A stretch of DNA of 21,358 nucleotides from Candidatus Nomurabacteria bacterium (GTDB taxonomy: Bacteria > Patescibacteriota > Minisyncoccia > Phycocordibacterales > CSBR16-119), in NCBI GenBank assembly GCA_007117675.1, contig SKGB01000053.1:1-21358 (forward strand), written 5' to 3'. A program made the translations under genes and the position numbers. The notes beneath the pieces were generated by a model. It saw only the letters and a program-made list of their open reading frames with translations. It made no database searches and had not been told where the DNA came from. Shown here piece after piece: positions 1 to 6,371 of this stretch. Every line of letters starts with the position of its first letter. The stretch's first letter is position 1.

Positions 1-97
1 AAACTTTATTTTCTTTTTTTGAAGCAAGACACCTGGCAAGATGTGTACTTATCGTAGACTTGCCACTACCTCCCTTTCCTAAAATACCAATTATCAT
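1..97 (-). CDS. CooC/MinD/ParA-type P-loop ATPase, N-terminal fragment (window edge)
   Basis: Only the first 32 codons are inside the window. They read MIIGILGKGGSGKSTISTHL and onward, which contains the deviant Walker A motif KGGxGKS at residues 8-14 immediately after a short beta strand. This is the signature of the SIMIBI ATPases (MinD, ParA, CooC, ArsA, Mrp/ApbC); the MIIGILGKGG opening is closest in style to CooC-like metal-insertion ATPases. The ATG overlaps the TGA of the Fur-family gene upstream (ATGA at 94-97), so the two should be translationally coupled and made from one mRNA. The pairing with a metalloregulator makes a metal-related role attractive, but that is inference. Cell-division (MinD-like) or partition roles remain open because the diagnostic C-terminal part is missing. 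Confidence 0.8.
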   Translation of the reverse strand, partial: MIIGILGKGGSGKSTISTHLARCLASKKENKV

Positions 98-438
98 ATT
101 TTTTCAACACAATCATTACAAACACCTCGAACCAAAACATCTTTTGCAAAAGCCTTTCCTTGCAATGAAAACTCAGGAACTTTTACAGAATCCACATGAC
201 CGCAATCATCACAAACAAAATGGTCGTGTGGGTTTTTGTGTGTTTTCATTTCGTATAAAGTAGTGTTTTTGTCTACCGTAATTTTTCTCACCACACCTTC
301 TGCGCAAAGTTGTGTAATATTTCTAAAAATAGTTGAAAAGTCTGAATCAGGGATATTTGCCTGAACATCTGCAATAGCCATAAGATGGTTTTTCTCCAAA
401 ATCTCAAGAATCTTTTCTTTGTAAGTGTTTGATCTCAT
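94..438 (-). CDS. Fur-family metal-responsive transcriptional repressor (Fur/Zur/PerR type)
   Basis: 114 residues from the chosen ATG. Residues 1-64 form the winged helix, with the family recognition-helix pattern STIFRNITQL at 35-44 (compare STVYRTLxxL). A short link leads to the metal-binding dimerisation domain: HDH at 71-73 matches the regulatory-site H-D-H motif, and two CxxC pairs (C76/C79 and C107/C110) would hold the structural zinc, as in Fur, Zur and PerR. The protein is shorter than usual (130-150) and stops just after the second CxxC. A longer frame to 522 exists, but it reads back through the terminator and promoter; the ATG at 438 lies 7 nt after a good -10 box, so I chose it. 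It overlaps the following ATPase start by 4 nt. The metal (Fe, Zn or Mn) cannot be told from sequence. Confidence 0.9.
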   Translation of the reverse strand: MRSNTYKEKILEILEKNHLMAIADVQANIPDSDFSTIFRNITQLCAEGVVRKITVDKNTTLYEMKTHKNPHDHFVCDDCGHVDSVKVPEFSLQGKAFAKDVLVRGVCNDCVEKI

Positions 439-445
439 GTGTTGT

Positions 446-474
446 ATAGTACAATATTTGCAAACAGGTTGCAA
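446..474 (-). promoter_or_regulatory. Leaderless promoter of the Fur-family gene with TTGCAA inverted repeat
   Basis: -35 TTGCAA (469-474), 17-bp spacer, -10 TACTAT (446-451), then 7 nt to the ATG at 438, so transcription should begin at or next to the start codon. The -35 box is one half of TTGCAACCTGTTTGCAA, two copies of the self-complementary hexamer TTGCAA (469-474 and 458-463) whose centres are 11 bp apart, about one helical turn. A repeat overlapping the -35 and spacer is where an autoregulating Fur-family dimer could bind; the binding itself is inference. Confidence 0.6.
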
Positions 475-481
475 TATAAAA

Positions 482-503
482 GGACCGCCATCAAAAGCGG
501 TCC
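482..503 (-). terminator. Intrinsic terminator upstream of the Fur-family promoter
   Basis: On the minus strand GGACCGC and GCGGTCC form a 7-bp GC-rich stem around an 8-nt loop, followed by TTTTATATT. It ends whatever is transcribed leftwards from the 519-620 region and isolates the Fur-family promoter immediately downstream. Confidence 0.75.
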
Positions 504-518
504 AAGGTGAAACAAATT

Positions 519-584
519 TCAAAAAAAACTTCGCGAACGCGGGTAATTGTTACTCTTTAAAACACTTACACGGAGCTTCGCCAT
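519..584 (-). CDS. Possible 21-residue peptide in an orphan transcription unit
   Basis: ATG at 584 opens a 21-codon frame, beginning MAKLRVSVLK and ending in RSRSFF, that stops with TGA at 519. It has a purine-rich GGTGGCGGTGAT just before the ATG as a possible ribosome-binding site, an extended -10 box about 30 nt upstream, and a GC-rich terminator 16 nt after the stop, so it sits inside what looks like a complete unit of about 125 nt. The peptide is basic with no Cys or His. I recognise no family. It may be a real small protein, or the RNA may be the functional product and the ORF chance. The rest of the 439-757 stretch holds only terminators and promoters. Confidence 0.3.
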   Translation of the reverse strand: MAKLRVSVLKSNNYPRSRSFF

Positions 585-612
585 ATCACCGCCACCAGGC
601 CTACTTTTTAAC

Positions 613-621
613 CGTATACCA
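613..621 (-). promoter_or_regulatory. Extended -10 element of the orphan unit
   Basis: The minus strand reads TGGTATACG, an extended -10 (TGnTATAcg) with no convincing -35. Start of transcription would be near 606, giving a leader of about 22 nt before the ATG at 584. Confidence 0.35.
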
Positions 622-708
622 GTGATAATTCTGAAAATAGAAATTTTTCTTCGCATACTAATACAAGTATTTTGATTCGGTTCTTCTATAAAATACCATA
701 AAAAATAA

Positions 709-738
709 AAAACGGAAACCTGTGAAAGGTTCCGTTTT
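709..738 (-). terminator. Intrinsic terminator after the 45-residue membrane peptide
   Basis: AAAACGGAACC and GGTTTCCGTTTT form a stem with one bulge around a 7-nt loop; on the minus strand it is followed by TTATTTTTT. It ends the mraZ-ftsI-small peptide transcript. A second, weaker inverted repeat (751-770) overlaps the stop codon of that peptide gene. Confidence 0.75.
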
Positions 739-757
739 GAAGTTCTTAACACCTTTC

Positions 758-895
758 CTAAGGAAAAGGTAAATAGCAAAACAAAAATAACAGCGCCAAG
801 AGAAGCACCACCACAAAAACAATACCAGCCTTACCTATGGTCTCTGCGACACCACGATATGCCTTTTCAAAATATTTTTTTTCTTTACCAGCCAT
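758..895 (-). CDS. 45-residue single-span membrane peptide, unknown
   Basis: The start at 895 (MAGKEKKYFE) gives 45 residues: a charged lysine-rich N-terminal half of about 22 residues, then one very hydrophobic stretch from residue 23 to the end (IVFVVVLLLALLFLF), predicted to cross the membrane. A longer frame to 949 adds only untranslatable-looking sequence. It follows ftsI by 77 nt on the same strand and is closed by the terminator at 709-738, so it is probably the last gene of the division cluster. Single-span peptides near ftsI suggest a link with the division complex, but I recognise no family and infer nothing firmer. Confidence 0.55.
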   Translation of the reverse strand: MAGKEKKYFEKAYRGVAETIGKAGIVFVVVLLLALLFLFCYLPFP

Positions 896-972
896 GTCTT
901 TAGGGTGTTTAAAGTGTATAAATAACAAATTTAAACAAAAGATTACCATGAATTATGTAGAAAATCTAGATC

Positions 973-2724
973 CTAAGAAGCTCTGTCTGGTGGAATATTG
1001 TAGTAGCGTATAAGAAAATCAACCAAATCAAAAAAGGGGGTACTAAGGCTTTGAGACGCAAACCGAACATTTTTAGGGTGTTCCAAAGATAGTAAGATTA
1101 AAAATTCAGGCTCATAAGCAGGAAAATAACCCACCAAGGAGTGTAAGTTTCTATCCTCATAATATCCCCCTTGAGGGTTAGGAATTTGCGCAGTTCCTGT
1201 TTTTGCGGCTATAGAATACCCAGGAATTGCAAAAGACCCCCCTCCTAAATTTTTATCAACGATAGAAACCATCATTCGAGTAATCTCTTCAGAGGTTTTT
1301 TGAGAAATAACACGGTCTCCATCCAGTTTTGAATAAGAAAACTCTTTCAAGGGTTGCCCTGAAACGGAATCATAGATCCCGCGAACAACATGAGGTTGTA
1401 CCAAATAGCCACCATTACCCAAAGCAGACAAAGCTCGCGCAAGAGCAATGGGTGTGGTAGAAATACCCTGCCCAAAACTTGCGGTTGCGTATTCAAGCTG
1501 GCGAGGACTTCTAAGATTTGAAGTAATTCCACGAGCTTCTCCTGGTAAATCAATCCCTGTTCGTTCACCAATACCAAAATCTAAAAGATACTTTCTTAAA
1601 TTATCACGACCCATTTGTTGCATGGAAAACACCATCCCCGTATTCAAAGAATCAGCTAAAATATCTCTCATTGTAACAGTCCCCCTACCTCTTCCGTCAA
1701 AATTACGAATAGTCGCATCCTCAATCTTAACAAACCCATTATCAAAATAAGTTGTTTCTGCAGTAATGGCATTAACATCAATCCCAGCAGCGATTACAAG
1801 AGGCTTTACCACGGAACCAAACTCATAAATATTCTCAACAACAGGATTTCTAAACACGGCTATGTCTGAAACTCTATTAAATTCATTGTTATTATAGGTA
1901 GGAAATGAAGCCATAGCATATACAGACCCATCTTGAGGGTTTATCACAACACCAAACCCCCCACCCGCATCAAATGTTTCAATAGTATTTTTTAAAACGT
2001 ATTCTAAATTTTGTTGTACCTTCACCTCAACAGTTGTGACAATATCTCCATATAGATTTTCTTCTTCGGATACATCAAAAACCTCAACTGCTTTACCAAA
2101 ATTACCAAAGACCTCAGCAAAGATATTGATATTTTGTTTTTGATTATTTCGAGACAAGACAGAATCATAAAAACGCTCAATCCCGTACCTTCCGACTAAA
2201 TCGTTTTGGTCAAAGGCAACAAACCCAAGTGTATGAGAAAACAGACCTTCTCCAGGATAATATCTCCACGATTCAGCGTTTGTTGAAACACCTCTGAGAT
2301 TAAGATTTCGAATTAATGCTGTTCTTTCAGAATCCACACGACTTTCGATTTCACGGTATCTTAGATTTTTCTGATTTGCTTTTTCTATAAAATTTTCTCT
2401 ATCAGGGTTTGATAAAAATGGCTCCAATACAGAGAAAACAGATTCGGGGTTTGATATAAGTGTTGGGTCAATAGCTAAGTTAGAACCCCTCATTATACTT
2501 GCAACAGCAAGCGGTGAACCTTCACGAGAAGACAGGAAAATAGAGCCCCTATCAAAAATAGAAGATTGACTTACATATATTTGCTGAGCTTTCGCAACAA
2601 AAAAGTCATGTTGCACAACCTGAAGAGTAAACATACGAACAAGCAAAATAGCAATCGCAAAAATTATTAAAAAACCTATAATTTTAATGCGTGCGGTATG
2701 TTCCTTGCTGTGTATTCTTGGCAT
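973..2724 (-). CDS. ftsI: Class B penicillin-binding protein, FtsI/PBP3 type (septal transpeptidase)
   Basis: A 583-residue peptidoglycan DD-transpeptidase that crosslinks stem peptides at the division septum. Residues about 13-35 are the single N-terminal membrane anchor. Residues about 55-200 form the pedestal/head region (FDRGSIFLSS opening, LGFVAFDQND closing), and the rest is the transpeptidase domain. All three catalytic motifs are present: SVVK with nucleophile S304 and K307, SLN at 359-361, and KTGTAQ starting at K508. There is no PASTA tail. The length is normal for FtsI. The order mraZ-rsmH-ftsL-like-ftsI on one strand is the classic division/cell-wall cluster, cut short here because murE, mraY and others do not follow. 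FtsI is preferred over PBP2 because of this context. Confidence 0.92.
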   Translation of the reverse strand: MPRIHSKEHTARIKIIGFLIIFAIAILLVRMFTLQVVQHDFFVAKAQQIYVSQSSIFDRGSIFLSSREGSPLAVASIMRGSNLAIDPTLISNPESVFSVLEPFLSNPDRENFIEKANQKNLRYREIESRVDSERTALIRNLNLRGVSTNAESWRYYPGEGLFSHTLGFVAFDQNDLVGRYGIERFYDSVLSRNNQKQNINIFAEVFGNFGKAVEVFDVSEEENLYGDIVTTVEVKVQQNLEYVLKNTIETFDAGGGFGVVINPQDGSVYAMASFPTYNNNEFNRVSDIAVFRNPVVENIYEFGSVVKPLVIAAGIDVNAITAETTYFDNGFVKIEDATIRNFDGRGRGTVTMRDILADSLNTGMVFSMQQMGRDNLRKYLLDFGIGERTGIDLPGEARGITSNLRSPRQLEYATASFGQGISTTPIALARALSALGNGGYLVQPHVVRGIYDSVSGQPLKEFSYSKLDGDRVISQKTSEEITRMMVSIVDKNLGGGSFAIPGYSIAAKTGTAQIPNPQGGYYEDRNLHSLVGYFPAYEPEFLILLSLEHPKNVRFASQSLSTPFFDLVDFLIRYYNIPPDRAS

Positions 2725-2743
2725 GGTATCTCAAACAAAAAGA

Positions 2744-3067
2744 TTAACGAAGAACCAAAGCTGAGGATTCTGAAGATATATAATATGTTTGTGAATTTTT
2801 AGCAAAACCCTGCCCTTCTAAAAAATTTGAATCTATTGAACTGTACTGGTTGAGCAAACTACTTTCAAGTTGCGCCACAACCGAACGAGTATTTTGTAAA
2901 CTTATTTCAAGAGTTCTCTTGTGTACAACATTGTACACAGTATTGCCTGTAAAAAAAGCATAGAAGGCAAAAAAAACAATATTCAAGCCGACAAGTAATT
3001 GAAAAATATTTTTCATACGAAGTGAAATAAACCCTAAAGAAATATGAGAGAATTGATTTTTGAACAT
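2744..3067 (-). CDS. FtsL/DivIC-like single-span coiled-coil division protein
   Basis: 107 residues: a short cytoplasmic N-terminus, a membrane segment at about 22-42 (LVGLNIVFFAFYAFFTG), then a heptad-like helix rich in polar residues and Leu/Val at about 46-78, and a short serine-rich tail. This is the architecture of FtsL and DivIC, bitopic proteins that pair through coiled coils and recruit the septal synthase. The primary sequence is not recognisably FtsL, which is normal for this fast-evolving family; the call rests on architecture plus its place between rsmH (29 nt away) and ftsI (19 nt away), exactly where ftsL lies in other bacteria. Confidence 0.65.
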   Translation of the reverse strand: MFKNQFSHISLGFISLRMKNIFQLLVGLNIVFFAFYAFFTGNTVYNVVHKRTLEISLQNTRSVVAQLESSLLNQYSSIDSNFLEGQGFAKNSQTYYISSESSALVLR

Positions 3068-3096
3068 ATGTGATGCGTGTGTTAAAAACTTATAAA

Positions 3097-3999
3097 CTAT
3101 ATGATTTCAAATACTCGTAATTTCGCGCTGCGTGATCGCGGATTTACTTGTATTTCATCATTATTTGGTATAACTGGTTTTTTAGTTATCCTTTTTCCAA
3201 TACCATCCATTTCCAGTTTGAGAAAGGCTCTTTTTACAACCCTGTCTTCTAAACTATGGAAAGAGATGATCCCTATTCTGCCATGCTTAGAAAGTATTCG
3301 AGGAACTGATTCTAGAATTACTTTCAAAGATTCAATCTCTTTATTGACTGCGATTCTTATTGCCTGAAAGGTTCGTGTGGCAGGATGGATTTTTCCATTT
3401 TTATAGAATCTTGGTACAGAGTTTTCGATAATGCGAACAAGGTCAAGAGTTGTTTTAATAGTTTGAATTTTTCGTGCCTCAACTATCGCTCGTGCAATCC
3501 TTCGTGCAAACCGTTCGTCTCCAAAACCCCAAATGATATCAGCAATACTTTCCTCTGCCCAATGATTCACCACATCATAAGCGGTGATATCTTGAGCATC
3601 ATCAGAAAGTGTCATAAGAAGTGGCTCATCTCGCAAGAAAGAGAAACCTCTTCCTTCGACCTCAAGCTGATTTGAACTAAACCCAAGATCGAGAATTATT
3701 TTGTCCACCTTCTCAATTTTGTTTTTCTGAAGAAGTTGTTCTGCTTCTGCAAAATTTCCCTTCAGAAGAAGTACCTGCTCTTCGTACCCCGCCTCTTGTA
3801 TTCTCTCTTGAGAGCGCTTAAGTGCTTTTTGATCCATATCGATACCGATAAGCTGTATATTTCCACTTGTTTGCCTGAGAACTTCAAGACTGTGCCCTGC
3901 CGCACCCAGTGTGCCATCGAGAACAATATCCCCCGGATGAATATCAAGAAGATCAACGGTTGTTTGTAAAAGTACTGTAATATGAACGTTTGTTTGCAT
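3097..3999 (-). CDS. rsmH: 16S rRNA m4C1402 N4-methyltransferase RsmH (MraW)
   Basis: A 300-residue SAM-dependent methyltransferase that modifies C1402 in the ribosomal P site. Family signatures run in order: HITVLLQTTVDLL near the start, the SAM loop DGTLGAAGHS (about 28-37), LDLGFSSNQLE, GRGFSFLRDEPLL, RTFQAIRIAVNKE, and the strong C-terminal IISFHSLEDRVVKRAF. The usual ...PLDMRMD segment reads PLLMTLSDD here, a divergence at an otherwise well-kept position. Length is normal (about 300-315). It begins 4 nt after the mraZ stop, the standard pairing. Confidence 0.95.
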   Translation of the reverse strand: MQTNVHITVLLQTTVDLLDIHPGDIVLDGTLGAAGHSLEVLRQTSGNIQLIGIDMDQKALKRSQERIQEAGYEEQVLLLKGNFAEAEQLLQKNKIEKVDKIILDLGFSSNQLEVEGRGFSFLRDEPLLMTLSDDAQDITAYDVVNHWAEESIADIIWGFGDERFARRIARAIVEARKIQTIKTTLDLVRIIENSVPRFYKNGKIHPATRTFQAIRIAVNKEIESLKVILESVPRILSKHGRIGIISFHSLEDRVVKRAFLKLEMDGIGKRITKKPVIPNNDEIQVNPRSRSAKLRVFEII

Positions 4000-4003
4000 A
4001 GAC

Positions 4004-4438
4004 TTAGAGCATTCCTATTCCTCCTAATTTTTCAGCCAAGCCATCAGCTTGCTCTTCGACAACCTCTTTGTAGCTACTCCATAGATCCTCATCCCAAAGC
4101 TCGATTCTATTTTGGACTCCAACCAAAGCGACTTTCGAAGAAAGTTTTGCTCTATTTTTAAGAAAATCTGGAACAAGAATACGACCACTACTATCAACAT
4201 CAACCTCTTGAGCTCCACCGAACATATATCGGTTAAAACTTCGGTTATCGGCTTGCAACATAGAGTTGTTTGCAAGACGTTCTGCAATAAGGTTCCATTC
4301 CTTGTGTGTAAAAACAAAAAGACAATTATCCAACCCAGGTGTTATAACCAGACTTTTCCCCATCTCCTTACGAAATTTCGCTGGAAGTGAAAGACGATTT
4401 TTATCATCCATTGTATGAATATATTCACCTATTAACAT
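4004..4438 (-). CDS. mraZ: MraZ, transcriptional regulator of the division/cell-wall cluster
   Basis: 144 residues with two tandem AbrB-like half-domains. The first carries GEYIHTMDDKNRLSLPAKFR (residues 4-23) and the second EVDVDSSGRILVPDFL, both matching the D-x-K/GR-hxhP signatures of MraZ. MraZ proteins form ring-shaped oligomers that bind TGGGN repeats before their own gene and control the dcw operon. Such repeats are present at 4552-4597. The length is typical (about 140-150). It is the first gene of a run with rsmH, ftsL-like and ftsI; the leader is about 130 nt long, unlike most genes here. Confidence 0.95.
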   Translation of the reverse strand: MLIGEYIHTMDDKNRLSLPAKFRKEMGKSLVITPGLDNCLFVFTHKEWNLIAERLANNSMLQADNRSFNRYMFGGAQEVDVDSSGRILVPDFLKNRAKLSSKVALVGVQNRIELWDEDLWSSYKEVVEEQADGLAEKLGGIGML

Positions 4439-4466
4439 AAATTTGATTGATTAGGTATCTTTTTGT

Positions 4467-4524
4467 GTCTACGAAACATGCAGGCCTCACAACAATTACA
4501 GCAAAACCTGCACTTTTCGTATAC
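4467..4524 (-). promoter_or_regulatory. Long imperfect hairpin in the mraZ leader
   Basis: Arms at 4507-4524 and 4467-4484 (18 nt each) pair at 15 of 18 positions around a 22-nt loop; the inner TGCAGG/CCTGCA and outer TACGAAA/TTTCGTA blocks are perfect. It lies wholly inside the transcribed leader, 28 nt before the ATG. There is no U-run after it, so it is not a standard terminator; it may affect mRNA stability or translation. Confidence 0.5.
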
Positions 4525-4551
4525 GCGTGTGTTGTTTGTGTAGTAAAACTT

Positions 4552-4597
4552 TCCCACTTTGTCCCACCACCATGTAATTATATTCCATTTTGCCCCA
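4552..4597 (-). promoter_or_regulatory. MraZ-type TGGG operator repeats
   Basis: On the minus strand TGGGA-CAAAG-TGGGA (4552-4566) gives two boxes with a 10-bp period, exactly the spacing known for MraZ boxes. TGGTGG directly precedes them (4567-4572), and TGGGG-CAAAA-TGGAA (4583-4597) repeats the same 10-bp layout inside the promoter spacer. MraZ bound here would cover the spacer and the start site. Confidence 0.7.
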
Positions 4598-4605
4598 CAT
4601 TCCAA
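4577..4605 (-). promoter_or_regulatory. mraZ promoter
   Basis: -35 TTGGAA (4600-4605), 17-bp spacer, -10 TATAAT (4577-4582). The start site would be close to 4570, giving a leader of about 130 nt to the mraZ ATG at 4438. TGGG boxes lie both in the spacer and just downstream. Confidence 0.75.
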
Positions 4606-4642
4606 ACTAACATCTGGGGATAACCTTATATTTTAATAATAT

Positions 4643-4671
4643 TTGACACACTATAAAAAAATTAATATTAT
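4643..4671 (+). promoter_or_regulatory. Near-consensus promoter of the 45-codon gene
   Basis: -35 TTGACA (4643-4648), 17-bp spacer, -10 TATTAT (4666-4671); 17 nt separate the -10 from the ATG at 4689, so the leader is about 10 nt and has no Shine-Dalgarno sequence. It diverges from the mraZ promoter, with 37 bp between the two -35 boxes. Confidence 0.75.
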
Positions 4672-4688
4672 TATAAAAAATAAACAAT

Positions 4689-4826
4689 ATGAAAAATAAA
4701 GAAAGCAAAAGGGTTAAAATTGTTGGAATAACAGAATCTGGTGACAATATTTACTTCACCCTTGGAAACTTTATTCAAGCATTCCACCTTCAAAGGTTAA
4801 GCAAAGAATATACTAAAAACAAGTAA
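4689..4826 (+). CDS. 45-residue soluble small protein, unknown
   Basis: MKNKESKRVKIVGITESGDN starts a 45-residue frame ending at TAA 4826. The N-terminal half looks like beta strands (VKIVGIT, NIYFTLG), the C-terminal half like an amphipathic helix (FIQAFHLQRLSKEY); there is no membrane segment and no Cys. The protein is lysine-rich. It has its own TTGACA/TATTAT promoter and a perfect palindromic terminator right after the stop, so this is a complete monocistronic gene and among the most strongly promoted here. It stands alone on the plus strand between two minus-strand operons. I recognise no family; a small regulator or nucleic-acid/protein-binding adaptor is possible. Confidence 0.7.
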   Translation: MKNKESKRVKIVGITESGDNIYFTLGNFIQAFHLQRLSKEYTKNK

Positions 4827-4829
4827 CAA

Positions 4830-4859
4830 AACCCGCGATATGTATACATATCGCGGGTT
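4830..4859. terminator. Bidirectional terminator between the 45-codon gene and lysS
   Basis: A perfect 30-bp palindrome (15 + 15: AACCCGCGATATGTA and its complement). T-rich sequence follows on both sides (TGTATTTTTAT on plus, TTGTTACTT on minus), so it can stop both converging genes. Confidence 0.85.
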
Positions 4860-4871
4860 GTATTTTTATAA

Positions 4872-6356
4872 CTAATCTTCTTTGGGTCGCATTATTGGAA
4901 AGAAGATAACATCTCTCAAGTTTTTTTGTTCAGTAAAAATTGCAACAAGACGATCGATTCCCATCCCAAACCCTGTCATAGGAGGCATTCCGTGTTCCAT
5001 AGCAGTAAGAAATCGCTCATCGATGTCCATCGCCTCTACATCACCCGCTTCTTTTGCGTTTGATTGTAATTCCAAAAGTTTTCTTTGTTCCAGAGGATTT
5101 ACAAGCTCTGCATATTGATTTGTAATCTCAGCCCCAGCGATTATAAGCTGTGCAACCCTTGCTGTTCCGTCGCCATTTTGTTGAGCAAGAGGCTTTAACT
5201 CAGAAGGATAATTCATCACAAAGGTTGGATTAATGATTTTATGTCGAGCAGATTTTTTAAAAATAAAATCAAGCAAGTTTCCCTTTCCGGTTCTCTCTAG
5301 CTCTTTTATATCCATTCCAAGCGAAAGCGCTTTTGCTTGAATATCTTCTAGGCTCGATTGCTTCATATCAAGACCAGATTCTTTTTTTAACAAGTCTGCA
5401 AAATCAACTCGAGGCCACTCACCAGCAAAATCAACATCCACAGCGTTTTCTTCTTTGCTGTACACAGTAAACTCTGTTTTTCCAACAACATCTTTTGCAA
5501 TAGACTTAAGCATTTCCTCGGTCCAATTCATGTTGTCTTCAAGGGTTTGATACGCTGCGTACCATTCTATCATCGTAAACTCTTGGATGTGTGTTGGGTC
5601 AGACCCTTCGTTTCGGAAGTTTTTACCAATTTCATATATTCGATTATATCCACCAACCATAAGCATTTTGTGTTCAAGCTCAAGCGATATGCGAAGTACC
5701 ATGTCCATGTCGTAGTCGTTGTGGTGAGTGTTGAATGTTTGTGCCATTGCCCCACCCGCTTGGTTTTGTAAAATAGGAGTTTCAATCTCAAGAAAACCTT
5801 TTTCATCAAGATATCTACGAATTGCTTGTATAATCTGAGAACGAGTAACAAAACGGTCAAAAACCTCCTGTTCTGAAAGAATATCAAGGTATCGTTTTCG
5901 GTATTTTTCTTCTGTGTCTTGAAGTCCTGCCCATTTTTCTGGAAGTGGCAACAAAGATTTTGTTGCCATACTCCACATATCAACAAGAATAGAATTTTGC
6001 CCGCGCTCTGTTTGAAACACCTCACCAGAGACTTGAATAAAATCTCCCATATCTACCGTCTTTCTAAACAAATCAAACAAAGACTCCTTCATTTCATCTT
6101 TTTTAAACACTACTTGAAATTCTCCAGTACCGTCATTGAGCACAACAAAAGCAATAGCACCTTGCCCACGAATAGCCATAACACGCCCAACTACAGAGAT
6201 AGTATTTAAGTCTTGAAGAAAATCATCAAATGAATCAGTAAGGTCTTTTAGGGTAACATCACGAAAAACGGAAGGACCGAAACTTTCCATACCATTTTTT
6301 TTCAACAATTCAATTTTTTCTAATCGAGAATTTCGAATTTCTTCTAATCGAGACAT
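4872..6356 (-). CDS. lysS: Lysyl-tRNA synthetase, class II
   Basis: 494 residues. It charges tRNA-Lys with lysine in the cytoplasm. An N-terminal OB-fold anticodon-binding domain (about 50-150) leads to the class II catalytic core with motif 2 (FRNEGSDPTHIQEFTMIEWY) and motif 3 (GFGMGIDRLVAIF) near the C-terminus. Lysine-pocket residues known from E. coli LysRS are recognisable: Glu in LRISLEL, Glu and Tyr in MIEWY, and Asn, aromatic and Glu in TNQYAEL. The strongly kept ARPF before THHN reads AQTF here, and PELYLKRLVVGG reads LELEHKMLMVGG, so it is a divergent LysRS. Length is normal. An extended -10 lies 6 nt before the ATG, inside the 15-nt gap after greA, so it can be transcribed as a leaderless mRNA. 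Confidence 0.95.
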   Translation of the reverse strand: MSRLEEIRNSRLEKIELLKKNGMESFGPSVFRDVTLKDLTDSFDDFLQDLNTISVVGRVMAIRGQGAIAFVVLNDGTGEFQVVFKKDEMKESLFDLFRKTVDMGDFIQVSGEVFQTERGQNSILVDMWSMATKSLLPLPEKWAGLQDTEEKYRKRYLDILSEQEVFDRFVTRSQIIQAIRRYLDEKGFLEIETPILQNQAGGAMAQTFNTHHNDYDMDMVLRISLELEHKMLMVGGYNRIYEIGKNFRNEGSDPTHIQEFTMIEWYAAYQTLEDNMNWTEEMLKSIAKDVVGKTEFTVYSKEENAVDVDFAGEWPRVDFADLLKKESGLDMKQSSLEDIQAKALSLGMDIKELERTGKGNLLDFIFKKSARHKIINPTFVMNYPSELKPLAQQNGDGTARVAQLIIAGAEITNQYAELVNPLEQRKLLELQSNAKEAGDVEAMDIDERFLTAMEHGMPPMTGFGMGIDRLVAIFTEQKNLRDVIFFPIMRPKED

Positions 6357-6362
6357 AAATGT

Positions 6363-6371
6363 AGTATATCA
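6363..6371 (-). promoter_or_regulatory. Extended -10 promoter for leaderless lysS
   Basis: The minus strand reads TGATATACT, then ACATTT, then the lysS ATG. The -10 to ATG distance of 6 nt puts the start site on the ATG. The -35 position (TTATTC) is weak, as expected with an extended -10. Confidence 0.55.

Noticed and set aside
439..522. 28-residue N-terminal extension of the Fur-family protein
   Set aside because: It would translate through the terminator at 482-503 and the promoter at 446-474, and has no homology to Fur N-termini.
519..600. Possible 5S rRNA on the minus strand
   Set aside because: The start GCCTGGTGGCGGTGATATGGCG resembles 5S, but the conserved CCGAAC loop and the closing 3' helix are missing and the length and terminator do not fit.
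4609..4642. Possible replication origin or DnaA boxes in the AT-rich mraZ/small-gene interval
   Set aside because: There is one TTATCCCC-like sequence on the minus strand, but no cluster of DnaA boxes and no dnaA/dnaN nearby; promoters explain the AT-richness.
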